64,000 nucleotides of DNA, taken from Mytilus galloprovincialis. Its lineage: Eukaryota > Mollusca > Bivalvia > Mytilida > Mytilidae. Shown here in pieces: positions 50,501-63,249 of this stretch (position 1 is the first letter of the stretch; each line of letters opens with the position of its first letter). The translations under genes and the position numbers were made by a program. The notes beneath the pieces are model-generated. The model worked only from the letters and a program-made list of their open reading frames with translations. It was not told the origin of the DNA and did no database searches. The stretch spans positions 59,353,122 through 59,417,121 of the forward strand of contig NC_134849.1 of assembly GCF_965363235.1 (NCBI RefSeq), written 5' to 3'.

Positions 50501-50590
50501 GGACAGGGATACAGGCGATCTAGTTATTAAAGATGCACATAATTGTTGAACATTTCCGGTAAAGGACATAATTCAAAAGTGATATATTCA
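50500..50590. repeat. Short dispersed repeat just past the GPCR stop
   Basis: Partner of 24716-24815 (CAGGGATACAGG, TTTCCGGTAAAG). It may form part of the GPCR 3' UTR. Confidence 0.45.
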
Positions 50591-50607
50591 TTTTTTACAG
50601 AAGGACA

Positions 50608-51783
50608 TCAAACCCACGACACAGCAAGTTTAGTGTTAGCATTCCGAGACGATTGCCTAAACTCATAAGAGGCTTGTCTTTTAAGAGTAAACAAAAACTT
50701 GACTTCCCTTCTGAAATAAGTCCCTGTAATACTATACAAAAAGAAATTTATACAATAATTCATATAGAATATAGTCCTTGATATGTATAGAATTCCTTGC
50801 CAATATTCAATGTCTTCTAATGACACACTATCTGTCTGTGAAATATACTTGTTATATATAAAATTTCTACACCATATTGTAAAATACGGAACATTGAATG
50901 CAATAAAAAAGAAAGACACTGCTAATAATATAAGTGTAAATTCTAATTTGATAATGCTTTCTTCTGTTCTAATAATGTTTGCAGATTTAACACTTTGTAT
51001 AGTGTTTGTTCTAACTGTGTAGTGTTGCTGACGTTTATTTGTGTACACTAATTTTCGCACAATGAGAATATTAAGTATCGTGATAATTAAAAACGGAACT
51101 AATGTTATCGTCACAGCAAAAGCAGAATCAAGTACGAATGATGGAAAATCGTATCTTTTGTTACTGGTACAATATTGAGTTCCATCAGCACTGTAATAGA
51201 CTCCGCTGAGAACAGGTTTGTACAGAACCAAAATACATGATAATAAACATATCACAGTAATTATTCGCCTTGTACTACTTTTTGTACAGATGTGACGTCG
51301 GCGTAATGGATGACAGACGCCAATATATCGTTCAACTGTAAAGGCTACTACAAGCCATGAGGAAAGAAATCGTGAGACGTACGATAAATACATTAATATC
51401 TGACAAAATCCGTTATATTCAAGAAACGCCATTTTTGTTTCTGGGTATATATACACAATTCCTCTTCTAAGCCACTCCACTGTTACGTAAAAGATCAGAG
51501 TTGATAAATCTGACGCTGAAAGAGCAGCTAGATAGGCACTTGCACACATTCCACGCATATTTTTTGACATAAAAACATTCAAAGAAAGAGAATTGCCGAG
51601 TATTCCAATGATCAAAATTACAGGAGTCAAATAGACATAGAAAAGTCGACCATCTCTGTAGGTTACTGGCTCTGACGGCTTTTGGAAGTTGTCACAAGTC
51701 GAGTTCTGACCGTTGTTATTCAACATGTTAAACAACAAGTCGTAAATATCACCACTTGAACATTCTGTCTGGGTCATGTTATC
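50608..51783 (-). CDS. GPCR main exon with all seven helices
   Basis: An acceptor TTTAATTTCAG sits directly before GATAACATG, so the ATG at 51777 is six bases into an exon and need not be the true start. All seven hydrophobic segments and the C-terminal tail (about 35 residues, ending SWV) lie in this single exon with no frameshift. Confidence 0.92.
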   Translation of the reverse strand, partial: DNMTQTECSSGDIYDLLFNMLNNNGQNSTCDNFQKPSEPVTYRDGRLFYVYLTPVILIIGILGNSLSLNVFMSKNMRGMCASAYLAALSASDLSTLIFYVTVEWLRRGIVYIYPETKMAFLEYNGFCQILMYLSYVSRFLSSWLVVAFTVERYIGVCHPLRRRHICTKSSTRRIITVICLLSCILVLYKPVLSGVYYSADGTQYCTSNKRYDFPSFVLDSAFAVTITLVPFLIITILNILIVRKLVYTNKRQQHYTVRTNTIQSVKSANIIRTEESIIKLEFTLILLAVSFFFIAFNVPYFTIWCRNFIYNKYISQTDSVSLEDIEYWQGILYISRTIFYMNYCINFFLYSITGTYFRREVKFLFTLKRQASYEFRQSSRNANTKLAVSWV

Positions 51784-54670
51784 CTGAAATTAAAGGATGC
51801 AATTAGATAAAACACGATGTTTAATGTATGCGTTTACCACATGTATTTTTTTAATAGCATGAGCTACACGACGGATTGAAATGATATTTATATAAAACTT
51901 AACTATCATCAAGGCATGTTCGACTCGTACATTTTTTTTTTTGTGATTGAATAATGCACGTTTTTTTTTTTTGTTTTTTTTTTTTGCGTTGTAAACTACT
52001 AGATAATATGTCAAGAGGAATATGTTTAGTCCAATTGACAGCAAACTTCAAAATACGAAATAAAAATATTCTCTTCAAGCTTCTGTTTCTCGATACCTTT
52101 AAGTAGAAACACTGTTTGTGTTCGATTCAATACCTTGAATACTGTGCATGATAACAGTTACAAATTTACACTTTCAGGTAGAAATAAAGAGTTTCTAAGT
52201 TTTCGACTCCATACCTTGAAGACTGTGCATGATAAAAGTTACAAATAAACACATGTATGTAGAAATAAAGAGTTTCTAAGTTGTCCAATCTATACCTAGA
52301 AGACTGTGCATGATAAAAGTTACAAATATCCCCTTGAGGTAGAAATGAAAAGCTTTGAGGTTTTGAATCCTTTCCTTGGCATTAAATCATTGCCTTATCA
52401 TAATAGTGTTATACAACACAAGGTAATATTGATTGAGTTTGGATGTTAAAAGCAATTTTCATCATTTAGGATGTGTTTGTAAAAGATAGTCTACAGTATG
52501 CGTTTAAAGAGTTGTGTTCATTACAACAAATAGGGATAAAGTCACTAACAGTGTAACTTTTCATTTACGGAACTGTGAACATTAAGCAGTATATAAAGCA
52601 ACAGTCTTAATGCTGGGATTTTAAATTAAAATGGTGTTTATTTTGGGATGTGAACTAACACTTTCCATAAGTCTAACATGCAAAATATTTCTTTTGATTG
52701 AACTTTAAGTGTTTCATATATTGATATTACATTTTTCGCGAAGAGATTTACGAACTTAGTTGTGGTGAAATGTTCATATTCATTTTTCATAGTTGTCTCT
52801 ATGACATATTCCCGCATTTTATTCTCAATTTTATAACACGAAAAAAAACAAAACAAACATAAAACAAGCTTGAAGTCAAATTCTATAACGCCTAACATGT
52901 AAGCGTTAAACAATTACCCTTTCTTTTTATCGTTTCATATTGTAGAAACAAAAGGTTAAGCATGTCTTATCAACAGATTGTGTTGACACTTTCATTCATA
53001 GTTATTACTCTTATCTAGCAATACTTATGATTTATCATTATATCACCTTTATCAACAAAATTATACGATGAAATATATCAAAGTTATCGTTTGCTTTCCA
53101 ACTTATTCGATTAAAGGTTATTATCAGTTATTGAAAGAAAAAAACTAATTCTTTTTTATCGTATAATTAGAGCATTTAATTAACGTTAACCCACAATGGT
53201 GATATTGAACCTTGAGCTAATGATACAGCTAATACGAAAAATACCAAGTCATAATATGATATTATAGCGTATTTGTTCGTGTCTCTGATATTGACAACTT
53301 GTACTGTTGCCAAAAGAAATGACTCTTATAATTACGTATATCTACTCTAACACCAAGTTTGAGCTTATTTGATATATGAAAGGAAAGTGGTTGATTATCA
53401 GAACATTATTTGTATTATTGTTAAAACCTAAACCTGTGTATGTTTATATTACAAAGGAAACACATAATAGAGTTAGGTATTTATTCGCAAAATTATAATT
53501 CGTTTTGTTGATTTGTAATATAAAAATCACGAATCTTTTTTGCCTTGACATGGTTTTTGCATTGTCGCTAGGTCATTGTCATAAATAAATTTATTACAAA
53601 CCTCGCATTTTTTTTTAAAATACTAAGGATTCTCTTTCTCAGGAATAAATGATTCCATGTCTACTTTCCAACGCGTTTTAGAAGTTAAGGCCCTGAATGC
53701 TACTCAATTTTGTATTTTATTAAGCCTCGTTAATTTGAAAACTATATCATTTCCCTTTTTAAAAGTTATATTTAGCTTGATAATATTTGAACATTTGTGT
53801 ACCTAATTCAATGACCATTTTAGTGATGGATTTAAAAAAAAGTATACAAGGCAAATGTCACGTTCCAAAGCATTGTTACACAAATTCAAAGCATGCTTAT
53901 ATCGAAAAGATATTCCGAATGTTGTTACAAAAACCACTTGCGTTTTTTTTTATTGAATCAAACACCTCCCGGTATCTTTCAAGGATAGAAGTGTCCAATA
54001 TATTCCGAAATTTCATCTTAATATCAAACAAGTCAACCTAATCTAGCTTTTAACGAAAATTAAATACATCAAGGTATTTGTTTTTGCATACTTGAGCTTT
54101 TTGAGGTAAAAATAACGCTTGTAATCAAACATCCATAAAATTTAACCTTGGCGTCAAAACTGGAGCGTAAACTTTAAATCTGATGCCGTAGGTACCTAAC
54201 AACAGATAACTTTGCGTAGTGTCCATAGGTGGCCAGTTGCCATGATTTATCTTTGTCCTTCTCTGTATGTGTTACATATCTTAATAATGAGGTTTAATAT
54301 AAAAACAAAAGACAAATATCTATAACACGAAATCAGTACATGCATAACAAAGAAAAAAAAAGAATATTATAAAAGCAAAGTTGATCTTCATTTAAAAGTC
54401 ACAATGAGGCCTCCAACACGGAGCACCTCTCTAAAAGTTGGAGACAGCCCCTAGCCCCCAGGTTGAGTGAAATTATTTGCAAAAATAATGTCGATAAACT
54501 TTGTAAGATGCAACACTATATAATCGGCCCCAATGAAAAGAACATACTCGAAAGTAGTGCATGTTTAGTCCTCTAAAGATTGATATTAGTATACTTACAG
54601 TGGTAAAAGAACTTGAAAGTGCCTCAATATCCTGCAGACTAAGTCCGTTTTCTCCCATAGTTGGATGCAT
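50608..54670 (-). CDS. Class A neuropeptide-type GPCR, two coding exons, 415 aa
   Basis: Exons 54599-54670 and 50608-51783. The main exon alone gives 389 residues from an internal ATG at 51777. In that numbering: TM1 47-70 with GN at 61-62; TM2 with D90; Cys125 and Cys203 for the extracellular disulfide; ERY at 149-151 ending TM3, followed by CHPL; TM5 with P228; TM6 with FNVP at 294-297 in place of CWxP; TM7 with NFFLY at 344-348 in place of NPxxY. The NFFLY ending and FNVP recall FMRFamide-receptor and GPR139-like receptors, so a peptide ligand is likely but unproven. Expected to sit in the plasma membrane and signal through G proteins. The N-terminal region has an NST sequon. The upstream exon adds 26 residues in frame. 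No AATAAA was seen in the first 100 nt after the stop. Confidence 0.9.
51784..54598 (-). other. Intron of the GPCR gene
   Basis: 2.8 kb. Holds homopolymer T/A runs at about 51930-51990 and an 80-82 bp tandem repeat at about 52075-52385. No other coding exon was recognised. Confidence 0.5.
52075..52385. repeat. 80-82 bp tandem repeat in GPCR intron
   Basis: About four copies; the clearest share ACTGTGCATGATAA with their TACCTT/TACCTA blocks starting at 52131, 52211 and 52293. Outer copies are diverged. Confidence 0.8.
54599..54670 (-). CDS. Probable GPCR N-terminal exon
   Basis: 24 codons starting MHPTMGENG and ending SSFTT, followed by a consensus GTAAGTAT donor. Joining ACT to GAT AAC ATG of the main exon is in phase 0, so the extracellular tail becomes 26 residues longer. 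An in-frame TAA lies 9 nt before the ATG. A second in-frame ATG is codon 5. Rests on splice signals only. Confidence 0.6.
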
Positions 54671-56285
54671 ATATAATTAAACAATATATTATTATCAATT
54701 AAAACTGACCGATCACATTATGATATTATTAAATCATACATATTTGTTATTCCGTGTTTTGAAATCATAGCTCACAATGTCGATACTGTTAACACTAATG
54801 ATATAAGCGTAAACCTTGTCACTTCTATAGCAAAACAAATCGACTAATAATTTGCTAGTGAGACGCTGATGATATTGCATTTGTTATAGTTTTAAAATCG
54901 TATTGACGAGGCTTAGTAATCATTAACATTTCAACAAGTAGTCTTACACAAATAGATTGGCATTTATGGTAGGATCAGAAAATGTCTGTCATTATATAGA
55001 CACGCCTTTATACTTAGATATGATTCCTTGAATGAAAGAGAAATAGTGCCAAGAACATTAAACTAGCATTGTAAAGACGGCAAATGTTTTTTTTTTCATA
55101 TATTTGCTTTGTTATGAGAGTTGAAAAGATTTATGAGGAATACGACAGTTGTTATCCATTCATTAAATGTATTTCAGCTTTTGAGTTTGCAATCTGATTA
55201 TGGACTTTCGTTTAAAATTTTATTTGGAGTTAGGTATTTTTGCTATTTTACCACTTCATAAATGTTACATTCAGCGTAAAGACATGAGTTTGATAGCTGT
55301 TCTTTCGCTTTATCATGTTCATAGCCAATTTTTTTCTTGTACTTTTTTCTAGTATTTTCTAAATGTTATATTTCGTACATAAATTACAGTATATCATAAG
55401 CCTTCCAAGGTTGGTTGGTATACATATACATGTTTATTGACTGCATATGTTCAAATTTGTCATATATTGTATTTCATGTTATTTTACACAATGTGTAGTT
55501 TAAAATAAAAAAATCTATCTTCATATATATATATATTACAAGATTGGTATCTACTGATTCATTTGAAGGGTTTACTATACAGTTTTGATTAAACGGTGAT
55601 TTGTTGAAAAATATGTACATTCCAGTTTTGTTTCACCTAGTTAACTCAAATGTATAATAGAAATAATACTTTCATCTGCTACTTTTAGAATTCAAGGTGT
55701 CACAATTAAAAATGTTGGTTTCTAGGACATGTATTTTCTCTGAACAGACATACTGGAGTGTTGTTTGTTTTAAAAGACAATCATAAACAGATTTTTGTAA
55801 AACAATATGGTTATCAATTCACCTTTTCGGAATCTAAAGGACTATATGTGTACACCAAAATGAAAAAAAAAAAAACGTTACGCCAATGGTCAAATTTCTA
55901 TTGTTAATCTTGACTGAAACCAATTACAACGTTTTGGTTTACGTTTTTGCAAATATTACTCAGAATGCATTAGATTCTGAAACGTCAAATTCACATATTA
56001 AGTAAGCTCATGAAAGTGTGACAATAATTGGAAAATGATTCTATTTTTCGCTTAAGTCTAAAAAAAAGGCTATCTTTGCTGTATATTTTGCAATTACAAT
56101 TCTTTATACAAATTGACAAAAATAATCTTGATAAGTTATCATTTAAAAAGGAGGGATCAGTGTACTGATCTTCAACATATCGATATTATATGCTATTAAA
56201 AAATGCATCTTTTTCCAAATTGTCGCATTTTGACGTTGTGAATCGATTTTTTGCCCTTTGAATACGAACTTCGACCATTTTGATG
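54671..56285. other. Upstream region of the GPCR gene, nothing recognised
   Basis: AT-rich, with a short AT microsatellite at about 55520-55535. No promoter element can be called with confidence. Confidence 0.4.
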
Positions 56286-56490
56286 AATCTTAAATCGACC
56301 GGAGTTTCAAGTGGGGCTCGTGGTGCTCAATCTTTAATATTCTGTATTTAACTGTTAACTGTTGTCTGTCGTTTTTGTCTTTTTTTTACTTCTTTGTTTT
56401 TGGTTTTTTTTTTTGGCATTGCGTTTTCAGTTAATGTTTTTCTCGAGTTTTAATGTACCTTTGATATCTTTCAATAAGTAGTTTTTTCTT
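56285..56490 (+). mobile_element. Retroelement 3' tail, heavily diverged
   Basis: GGGGCTCGTGGTGCTCA, TTGGCATTGCGTTTTCAGTT and TACCTTTGATATCTTTC follow the family order. Confidence 0.45.
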
Positions 56491-58890
56491 CTTAATCTTG
56501 ACCTGTCTGCTTTGCTATGTTTTTAATGATATTGTGTCTACGATTTTCAAAGACAAAACATAGAACAAAAAATCAAAAGTTTCATATTGATTTGAAATTG
56601 TATAACATAAAAACAGGGATTGTAATGAAAAAATATCTTTGAAGTAGGATTTTCTTCCGATATTTAGATTTACATAAAACTTTATTTCTTGTTATCATCG
56701 AAAAGGCGGTATTAATTCTCAATGTGTTTGTAGAGGTAAATGAATAAGTATGAATAAACGGAGATAATTAAAAAGAGCATAACAAACGAGACAATGACCC
56801 AACGATATAAATATCCAAAACATTTACTGTGATAAGTATTCGAACGATTTTCGGATTTCTGGTCTTGCCGTCAGATTTGTATTCATAAGGTATAACGAAA
56901 TTATTTATACTTTCTTAACTTTGTTGGCAAATGTCTGGTTTTGCAGCAGTGTTCTTATGTTAGTTGTGATTCTTGTGCAAGATTTTTTTTTGAAATGTTA
57001 GGAAAACCAACAATGACCGATTGTTTTGTAGTTTACGTCTCATTCGGAACTATTTTGTTGTTTCGTAAAGGTGTTGTTAACATAGTTATTTATTTGAAGT
57101 GTTATGTACAAACTTTATAGAATTAAAAAGTGTTTGGACTCGGTGAATGTCATATTTCTTAGGATACTGTATAAGCCCATAAATGATTGCATTATATTGG
57201 TCCATTAAAGCGAGGACGATTTCAAAAAAAAAATATCATAAAAAAAGATAATGGTAATTAAATATTTAACAAATGAGTTGAAATAAAAAGTAATGTAATT
57301 TCATTATTCATATCTTGCGTAGCATTTAACGAGTAAAGTAGACCATAAATATTTGATAATAAAGGACCAACGTGTTTGAAACATTAATTTCAGGAAAAAA
57401 AGATTTGTTTTGACAAATCATATTATGCTAAAGACTATGGTCATAAAGCACTTAAAATATTAATGGCTATGTAAAGTTTTAGGGTTTGTGAGGACGTTAT
57501 TGTTGACAAGTGTAATTATCGATATGTAGTTAAGATTAACATTGTTTTTAAAACTTTATTGTAGCAGGCTTCTTAAGCAATATTTGTTTCTAATAAATAA
57601 TGACAATTAGACGTGTTAACATGTATATTTCATACATCATCGTTTAAATTATAATTTAAAAACAAAATGTAAAAAATATGGTTTCATTGGTATAGTTACC
57701 AGCATTAACAATATATTGATTAAGGTTGTCTAATTAACATAAATAAAATAGATTGAGGTTCTGTTGTCGCGATATCAGTTTTCCCACTAAGGTATGGCAG
57801 TTTCATAATATTTAAAAGTAGCAACCAGATTTTCAATTGTTAACGGTTTTGTTATTTTCTAGACATAATTGTTTTTTTTTTATAAACTTCTTGGAGCCAT
57901 GTTCTACATAATGAACTGTTAACGTAAAAAGCAAAAGCGTGTAAAAACGAAGGCGTTTGTCACTTTAGTATATTTCGGCATAAACTGTTTGTCGGAGGCG
58001 ATATTGTCACTAACAAAAAGTGCTAACAACATGTACAAAAATGTACCTATATATATTATTCAAACATGATATTTGTAAGGTCAAGGACCTTGTGAACTAA
58101 ATGCCATTGTATACATAATTATTTATGAGATTAACAGTAGGATATTTTTTTGTAGTTTTTGGTTATATGAGTTTTTGCGTTAGGCAAAATGTATATAAAA
58201 AATTAAGTGCTTTTTATGAACTTTGCATTTTCACAAGAAATATATTTTTACTTCATGCAGATAAAATCAGTCTTAAAAGTGAACAACTCTTCAATCTTTA
58301 AATTTAAATTTTTCATTCCATTTCTAACCAAAATGTGTTATGTCATGTTTCAATGCCAGATTGCACAAGATATTTCCCACCCTTAATGAGACAATGCATT
58401 TTCAACGTAGAACTGAAAGTTTTTTGTTTCTACAAGTGCGTATTTTGATCTTTAATTTATTGTCAGTCGTTTTTATGATTGATTGCTGACATCAGCGGTC
58501 ATTAGTTTAATATCAAACATGATAGACTACTTTTGGCAGAGGTGTCGACCCAGTGATGTATAAAATTGAAACTTTCTTCCATCCGAAGCACTTATCTGGG
58601 TTTAACTTCCTCAGAAACGCTCAAAGCAAAACATTTGAAATCCGAAGATGTATAAGGATCGAAACCGTTGAAGAGCTATATATCAAAAAATACCTAAAAT
58701 AAATAGCCAAATTCATCTAAAGCCAACTTTGCTGGAGGGAATTGAAACTTTAGTTTTTTTAATTATTTATAAATTTATGAACGGACAATTTCAGTAAAGT
58801 TTGTTAAATCATGTCAGATTGCTACCCACTGACTACTGAGCTGATAATACCTTCGGGGACTGATGTACATTGTATTTAGCATTCATTATC
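56490..58890. other. No recognised feature
   Basis: AT-rich intergenic DNA without open frames of note. Confidence 0.45.
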
Positions 58891-58894
58891 TGTC

Positions 58895-59110
58895 GTGTTT
58901 TCTTTATTTTGTAGGAACATGTACAAATATCGACGAATTTTAATTTTGAATACAATGGAAATGCCAATGTTCTTGCATGCAAACTTTTTCAAAACCACGA
59001 AATTTGATATGCACAAACATGTAGTTTTCCTCAATCAACGAAAATTGGTACCCACGAAAATTAATGAATCCACAGTATTAACGTTTTCTTTGGGAATCCT
59101 TTTTTAAAAT
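58895..59110 (+). repeat. CCACGAAA-type dispersed repeat
   Basis: CAAAACCACGAAATTTGAT and AACGAAAATTGGTACCCACG blocks, as in 39650-39800. Confidence 0.6.
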
Positions 59111-59920
59111 TATCACGTTTATGTACGGATGAAAAAAGTGAGATATTAAAACTGAAAAGGTGATAGCCAGTTATGAAAATGTTGACAGCTGGTAGGGATA
59201 TTTAATAATTGAAAATCAAGGACTCTGTGAAATAAACTCCTCTGCGTGAGGATTAACAGCTGTAACTGTCTATTCAAGATAATTGACCTTTTGACTGTCA
59301 CTGCGGTGACATTTTCTGGTCTGGTACTTTTGTCCTGGTAAGTGATGGTTTGTCTGGATTCTGTTCTGGCGCTGACATTACAACTGTATAATAAAACCGA
59401 CTGCAAACAACTTATCTATTAATACGTTTTATCTAAGACCGTGTTTCATCGGGTAATACCACATCGATTTTGTATGAAACTACTTCCAAAGCTTAAAAAA
59501 TATATTGCTGATGCTTAAAAAAAGTTGAAATATAGTGAACCTAAGTTTTGGAACTATACTCCTTCTTAATTGAGTAATACGAAACAATATTCAAACCATA
59601 AAACACTTCCGGAATTGAAAGTAAAGAGACTTTGCTTTCTTAGGGAGGCTGCATAATTTCAGATGAAAGTCTATTTTGTATACTTCTATGTTAGTGTTAA
59701 GAACAAAACCAATGAGCAAGTTTTTTTGTGAAAAGAGCAAAAGAACAAACTACGCGTCTTCAGGTTGGATATATAATATTCATAGCTATTTAATTTTGGT
59801 TAATTACTAGTTCTCTATCATGTCTCTTTTTCATTTCAAAGACCCACAACTTGGTAATTCTATCAGTAGAAATACACATGGATAGCGGCAAACTTTATCT
59901 TTTGGAAAGGCTTAAAATGA
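59110..59920. other. Unassigned, with a slightly GC-rich patch
   Basis: 59230-59400 is less AT-rich than its surroundings and is open on the minus strand for 86 codons. No family resemblance or supported splice sites. Confidence 0.25.
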
Positions 59921-60140
59921 TTACAACGAGTGGCAAAAGATACCAAAAGGGCAGTAAAAATTCATCAATCGAAAACATAATGATAACGCCATGACTAAAA
60001 GAAAAAGACATACAGAGAAATAATAGTACACAAATCACAACATAGAAAACTAAAAAAAAAGACTATACGAATACCACCACGAAAGGTCGGGGTGATCTCA
60101 GATGCTCCGGAAGGGTAATCATATTCTGCAACGGTTATAC
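59920..60140 (-). mobile_element. Retroelement 3' tail, truncated copy
   Basis: AACGCCATGACTAAAAG, GGGGTGATCTCAGATGCTCC and GGAAGGGTAATCA on the plus strand are the complement of the family order. No coding part. Confidence 0.7.
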
Positions 60141-62015
60141 ATAAATTTAAAGTACGTTTGAGATATGTGATAGTCACGCACTTTTTGTATGCTGTAACCA
60201 TAAAAAAAGATTGTACAATTGCATGATATAAAAGTTTGCAAAACACGATAAAAGTTGCATAGTTTTATCTATAAAAGAAGTATCTTCAGGAAAATGCTTG
60301 ATCAAAGTTGACTCACATGTAACCTTTAATTCGAAAATACAATAAGCCGCGCAAAAGAGAGTTGTGATATACATTGTTGTTATTAAAACTTAAGGACGTC
60401 CATTCGATGCAAAAATGAGAAAACTTTGAAGGATTATAAACTATACACAGAAATCTGATCTCATCTTAGTTAATTTGTTTGGGAGGGGTGAGTAATGGGA
60501 ATGAGTTTTTAAGGGTCAGACGTTACAAAATAAAAGCCCCAGATAAGACAATTGATTAAAACCAGTGTTTTTGTCCCCAATTTTCTGTAAAAAACTATTC
60601 TTTTGTGCACCCAATATTCTTTGTTTTTAATCAATAAAATTTGCATCAATGCCTTTTCGATCTGAGAGTTAGCAATTTGTATCTTTTGCAGATTAATCAA
60701 AATTTCCCTGTCACACCATATAAATAAGTAAACGGACAACTTAAGTATCTTTGTTTTTAAAGTAAAATAAAAAAGATCAAAATAGTAGAACTACAGTTTT
60801 CGACTTATATCTCCAATACTGATGCAATTACAGCAAAATAACATGATACTATTATTGCGGAATTTCAAAACGCAAAATATGATATGACCAGAAAGTTAAT
60901 ATCACTAAAATGAATCAAGAATAAACTTATATGAAAAAAAGAATAGAAAAATTAATATGTGAGGCAAAACAGCCAACATAACAGACTTCAAAATTACAAT
61001 AAACATAAAATAAATTGATCAAAGAAGACAAACAAATAAAGTTAAATACATGCTGTAGATAGTATGTATTTTCAAATTAGAAGTAAAGTATTCATCTAGC
61101 TATCGATACGGTTTAAACTTTGAATTTGCGTTAAATAATTGCGAGATGTCATTGATCCGTAGTTGGGTCCTCTTCTGGTTTTGTCTTTTTTTTGTTAAAA
61201 TCTGATGACTTTTGTTCTTTTCAAAATCATTTGTACATAATGTTATGATATTTTGTTTTTACACAACCCTCAAAGATTAGGGGAAAGTTGTGACCCACAG
61301 TTTACAATTGCCTACAGTAACAAATACACTTTATCTACTCCTGAAATAGAAGTTTTTACGGAGAGTTCACCACAGAAACAGCGTCGATCATATTTGTATA
61401 ACGTTCCGTATAAAATCCTCACCGAAAAGTCGTAGTAATTGCTTTTTATTGCGAAATAAAAAAAGAACTTTTATGAATGGAGATTTTCGTGTTTTTGGTT
61501 TGTAGCACGTTTTGTGGTTTTATAATGAATTGATAATACTTATGATTTACTCTGACATAATAACTGCTGCTCTTTGCTGTACAATGTATCAGAAGTAATT
61601 CATTAGTTTTTCAGATGACTACCGGCCATTCTATGTTGTTTGTCTTTTCAGCGTAGTAGCTTTGATTAGTTTATTTTTCATCGTTATCGAAATGGTCCAA
61701 ACAATACAGGGAACCTCAATTAAAAATAAAAGAACTATTCAATTTCCTTGTTAGGTGAACTTCCTATGTGAGAGTCTTTTAGATATCACTTGGAAGATAT
61801 TGTCTTATGTTGCAACAAAAAGTTATAACAGACGTATATGTCAAATTTTGTCAAAATTGTAAACAACAAATTAATTCAAATCCAGACTCAATTATTAAAA
61901 AAAATGCTCAGATCGCAACTTATTATGCTGAAGGTCTTTCAACATATTTTAAATGGTAGTAGGTATTGCAATTAAATTTTTATATGGACATTTTCCGTTG
62001 AAATTAAGTGTCTTC
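60140..62015. other. No recognised feature
   Basis: AT-rich intergenic DNA; short open frames without motifs. Confidence 0.45.
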
Positions 62016-62017
62016 AC

Positions 62018-62115
62018 CAGGGGTCGAAATTAGCACTAGTCCGGTGGTCCGAGGCCAGTAGAATTTACGTCGGATCAGTAGATTTTGTTAGCTGGTGGTC
62101 CGACGGACCAGTAGA
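62018..62115. mobile_element. Possible single end of a hAT-like element
   Basis: CAGGGGTCGAAATTAGCAC followed by repeated GGTCCGA(C/G)G and CAGTAGA motifs looks like a hAT terminus. No matching inverted end was found downstream. Confidence 0.35.
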
Positions 62116-62344
62116 AATTGTTGATAAAAATAACTGATTGCAACACAATCTAAGGTTTATTAACAAACAAAAACTACCTGCGAAACAAATTCCACTGTAC
62201 AAGGATGTTAGTATTTATATTAGTGTTTGTCGAATGAGACTCTTCATAAAACTTTTCACCAAAAAAAAAATTGTTATGTCCATTACTTATCATTGAATAA
62301 TGTTATATTGTTGACTGCTTCCGGTGTAAAGCATTTCACTTACG

Positions 62345-63245
62345 GTTTAATAGGATAACTTAATAACACTGCTTCGAAAAATATTGGTTTCGTTTTGTTT
62401 AAAGTATGGGAAAGTGTTTGCTACTTCCGGTGTACAAAATACTACAGTTGGTATCAAAAGAAGGACGAAAGATACCCAAGGGACAGCCAAATTCATAAAT
62501 CGGAAATAAACTGACAACGCCATGGCTAAAAATGAAAATAAAAATACACAAAAAATAGTACTCATGACACAATACAGAAAACTACAGAATAAACAACACG
62601 AACTCCACAAAAAACTAGGGGTGATCTCAGGTGCTCCGGAAGGGTAAGCAAATCCTGCTCCATGTGGCACCAGTCGTGTTACCATGCACCAGCAGCAACC
62701 CTCTATCAAGAATATCATGATAGGAAAAGCACAGGATTATCGTATCAATTGGGAGATATATACCCCGTATGCAGGTGCTACTGGAATGTTGGTACTTAGA
62801 AATGGAAATTTCACAATTGGAAAGCTGACATCATCTCTTTTGTCGTAAAGTTTTGTTTTCACCCGACCTTCATTGTCAATTGCTTGATGTAATTCAATAT
62901 ATGAGGCCGACTTAACTGTATCTGTAGCATCCTTCATCTCTAGTACGATGGGATAGATGCGTTCCACATAGTCACCAAATTTTGAATTATTTAGTGAAAG
63001 AACATCATCTATATAGCGGAAAGTAGAGTTAGAGGATATCGCTAACTTCTTATCTTCTTCCTAATAAGTTCCTGTATGAAGTCAGCCTCATAATAATTAT
63101 GAAACAAGTCGGCAAGTAGAGGGGCACACTTTGTTCCCGTTGGAATGCCGACAGTCTGTTGAAAAACACGTCCTCCGAACGTAACAACTATGTTGTCAAT
63201 CAAGAAATCAAGCATCTTGATAATATCAGTTTCAGAGCATTTTTT
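62345..63245 (-). mobile_element. Broken retroelement: reverse transcriptase fragment plus 3' tail
   Basis: On the minus strand, 63245-62739 encodes part of a reverse transcriptase: GGRVFQQTVGIP and CAPLLADLF (palm motif), then FRYIDDVLSLNN with the catalytic YIDD, then a downstream thumb-like region ending ISQLIR. A frameshift near 63060 separates the first two, and the 5' part and the region after ISQLIR are missing. The tail (62345-62725) carries CCGGAGCACCTGAGATC and GCCATGGCGTTGTCAGTTTA, the same tail found alone elsewhere in the window. The class is uncertain: Penelope-like or a related non-LTR group. The copy cannot be active. Confidence 0.8.
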
Positions 63246-63249
63246 GTTT

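Noticed and set aside
51777..51779. ATG at 51777 as the certain GPCR start
   Set aside because: A strong acceptor six bases upstream and an in-phase upstream exon make it likely to be internal.
59146..59406. 86-codon minus-strand frame, possible exon
   Set aside because: Several frames are open there, no domain is recognisable and no consistent donor was found.
62347..62718. 123-codon minus-strand frame
   Set aside because: It is the translated 3' tail of the retroelement; the same region in other copies is broken.
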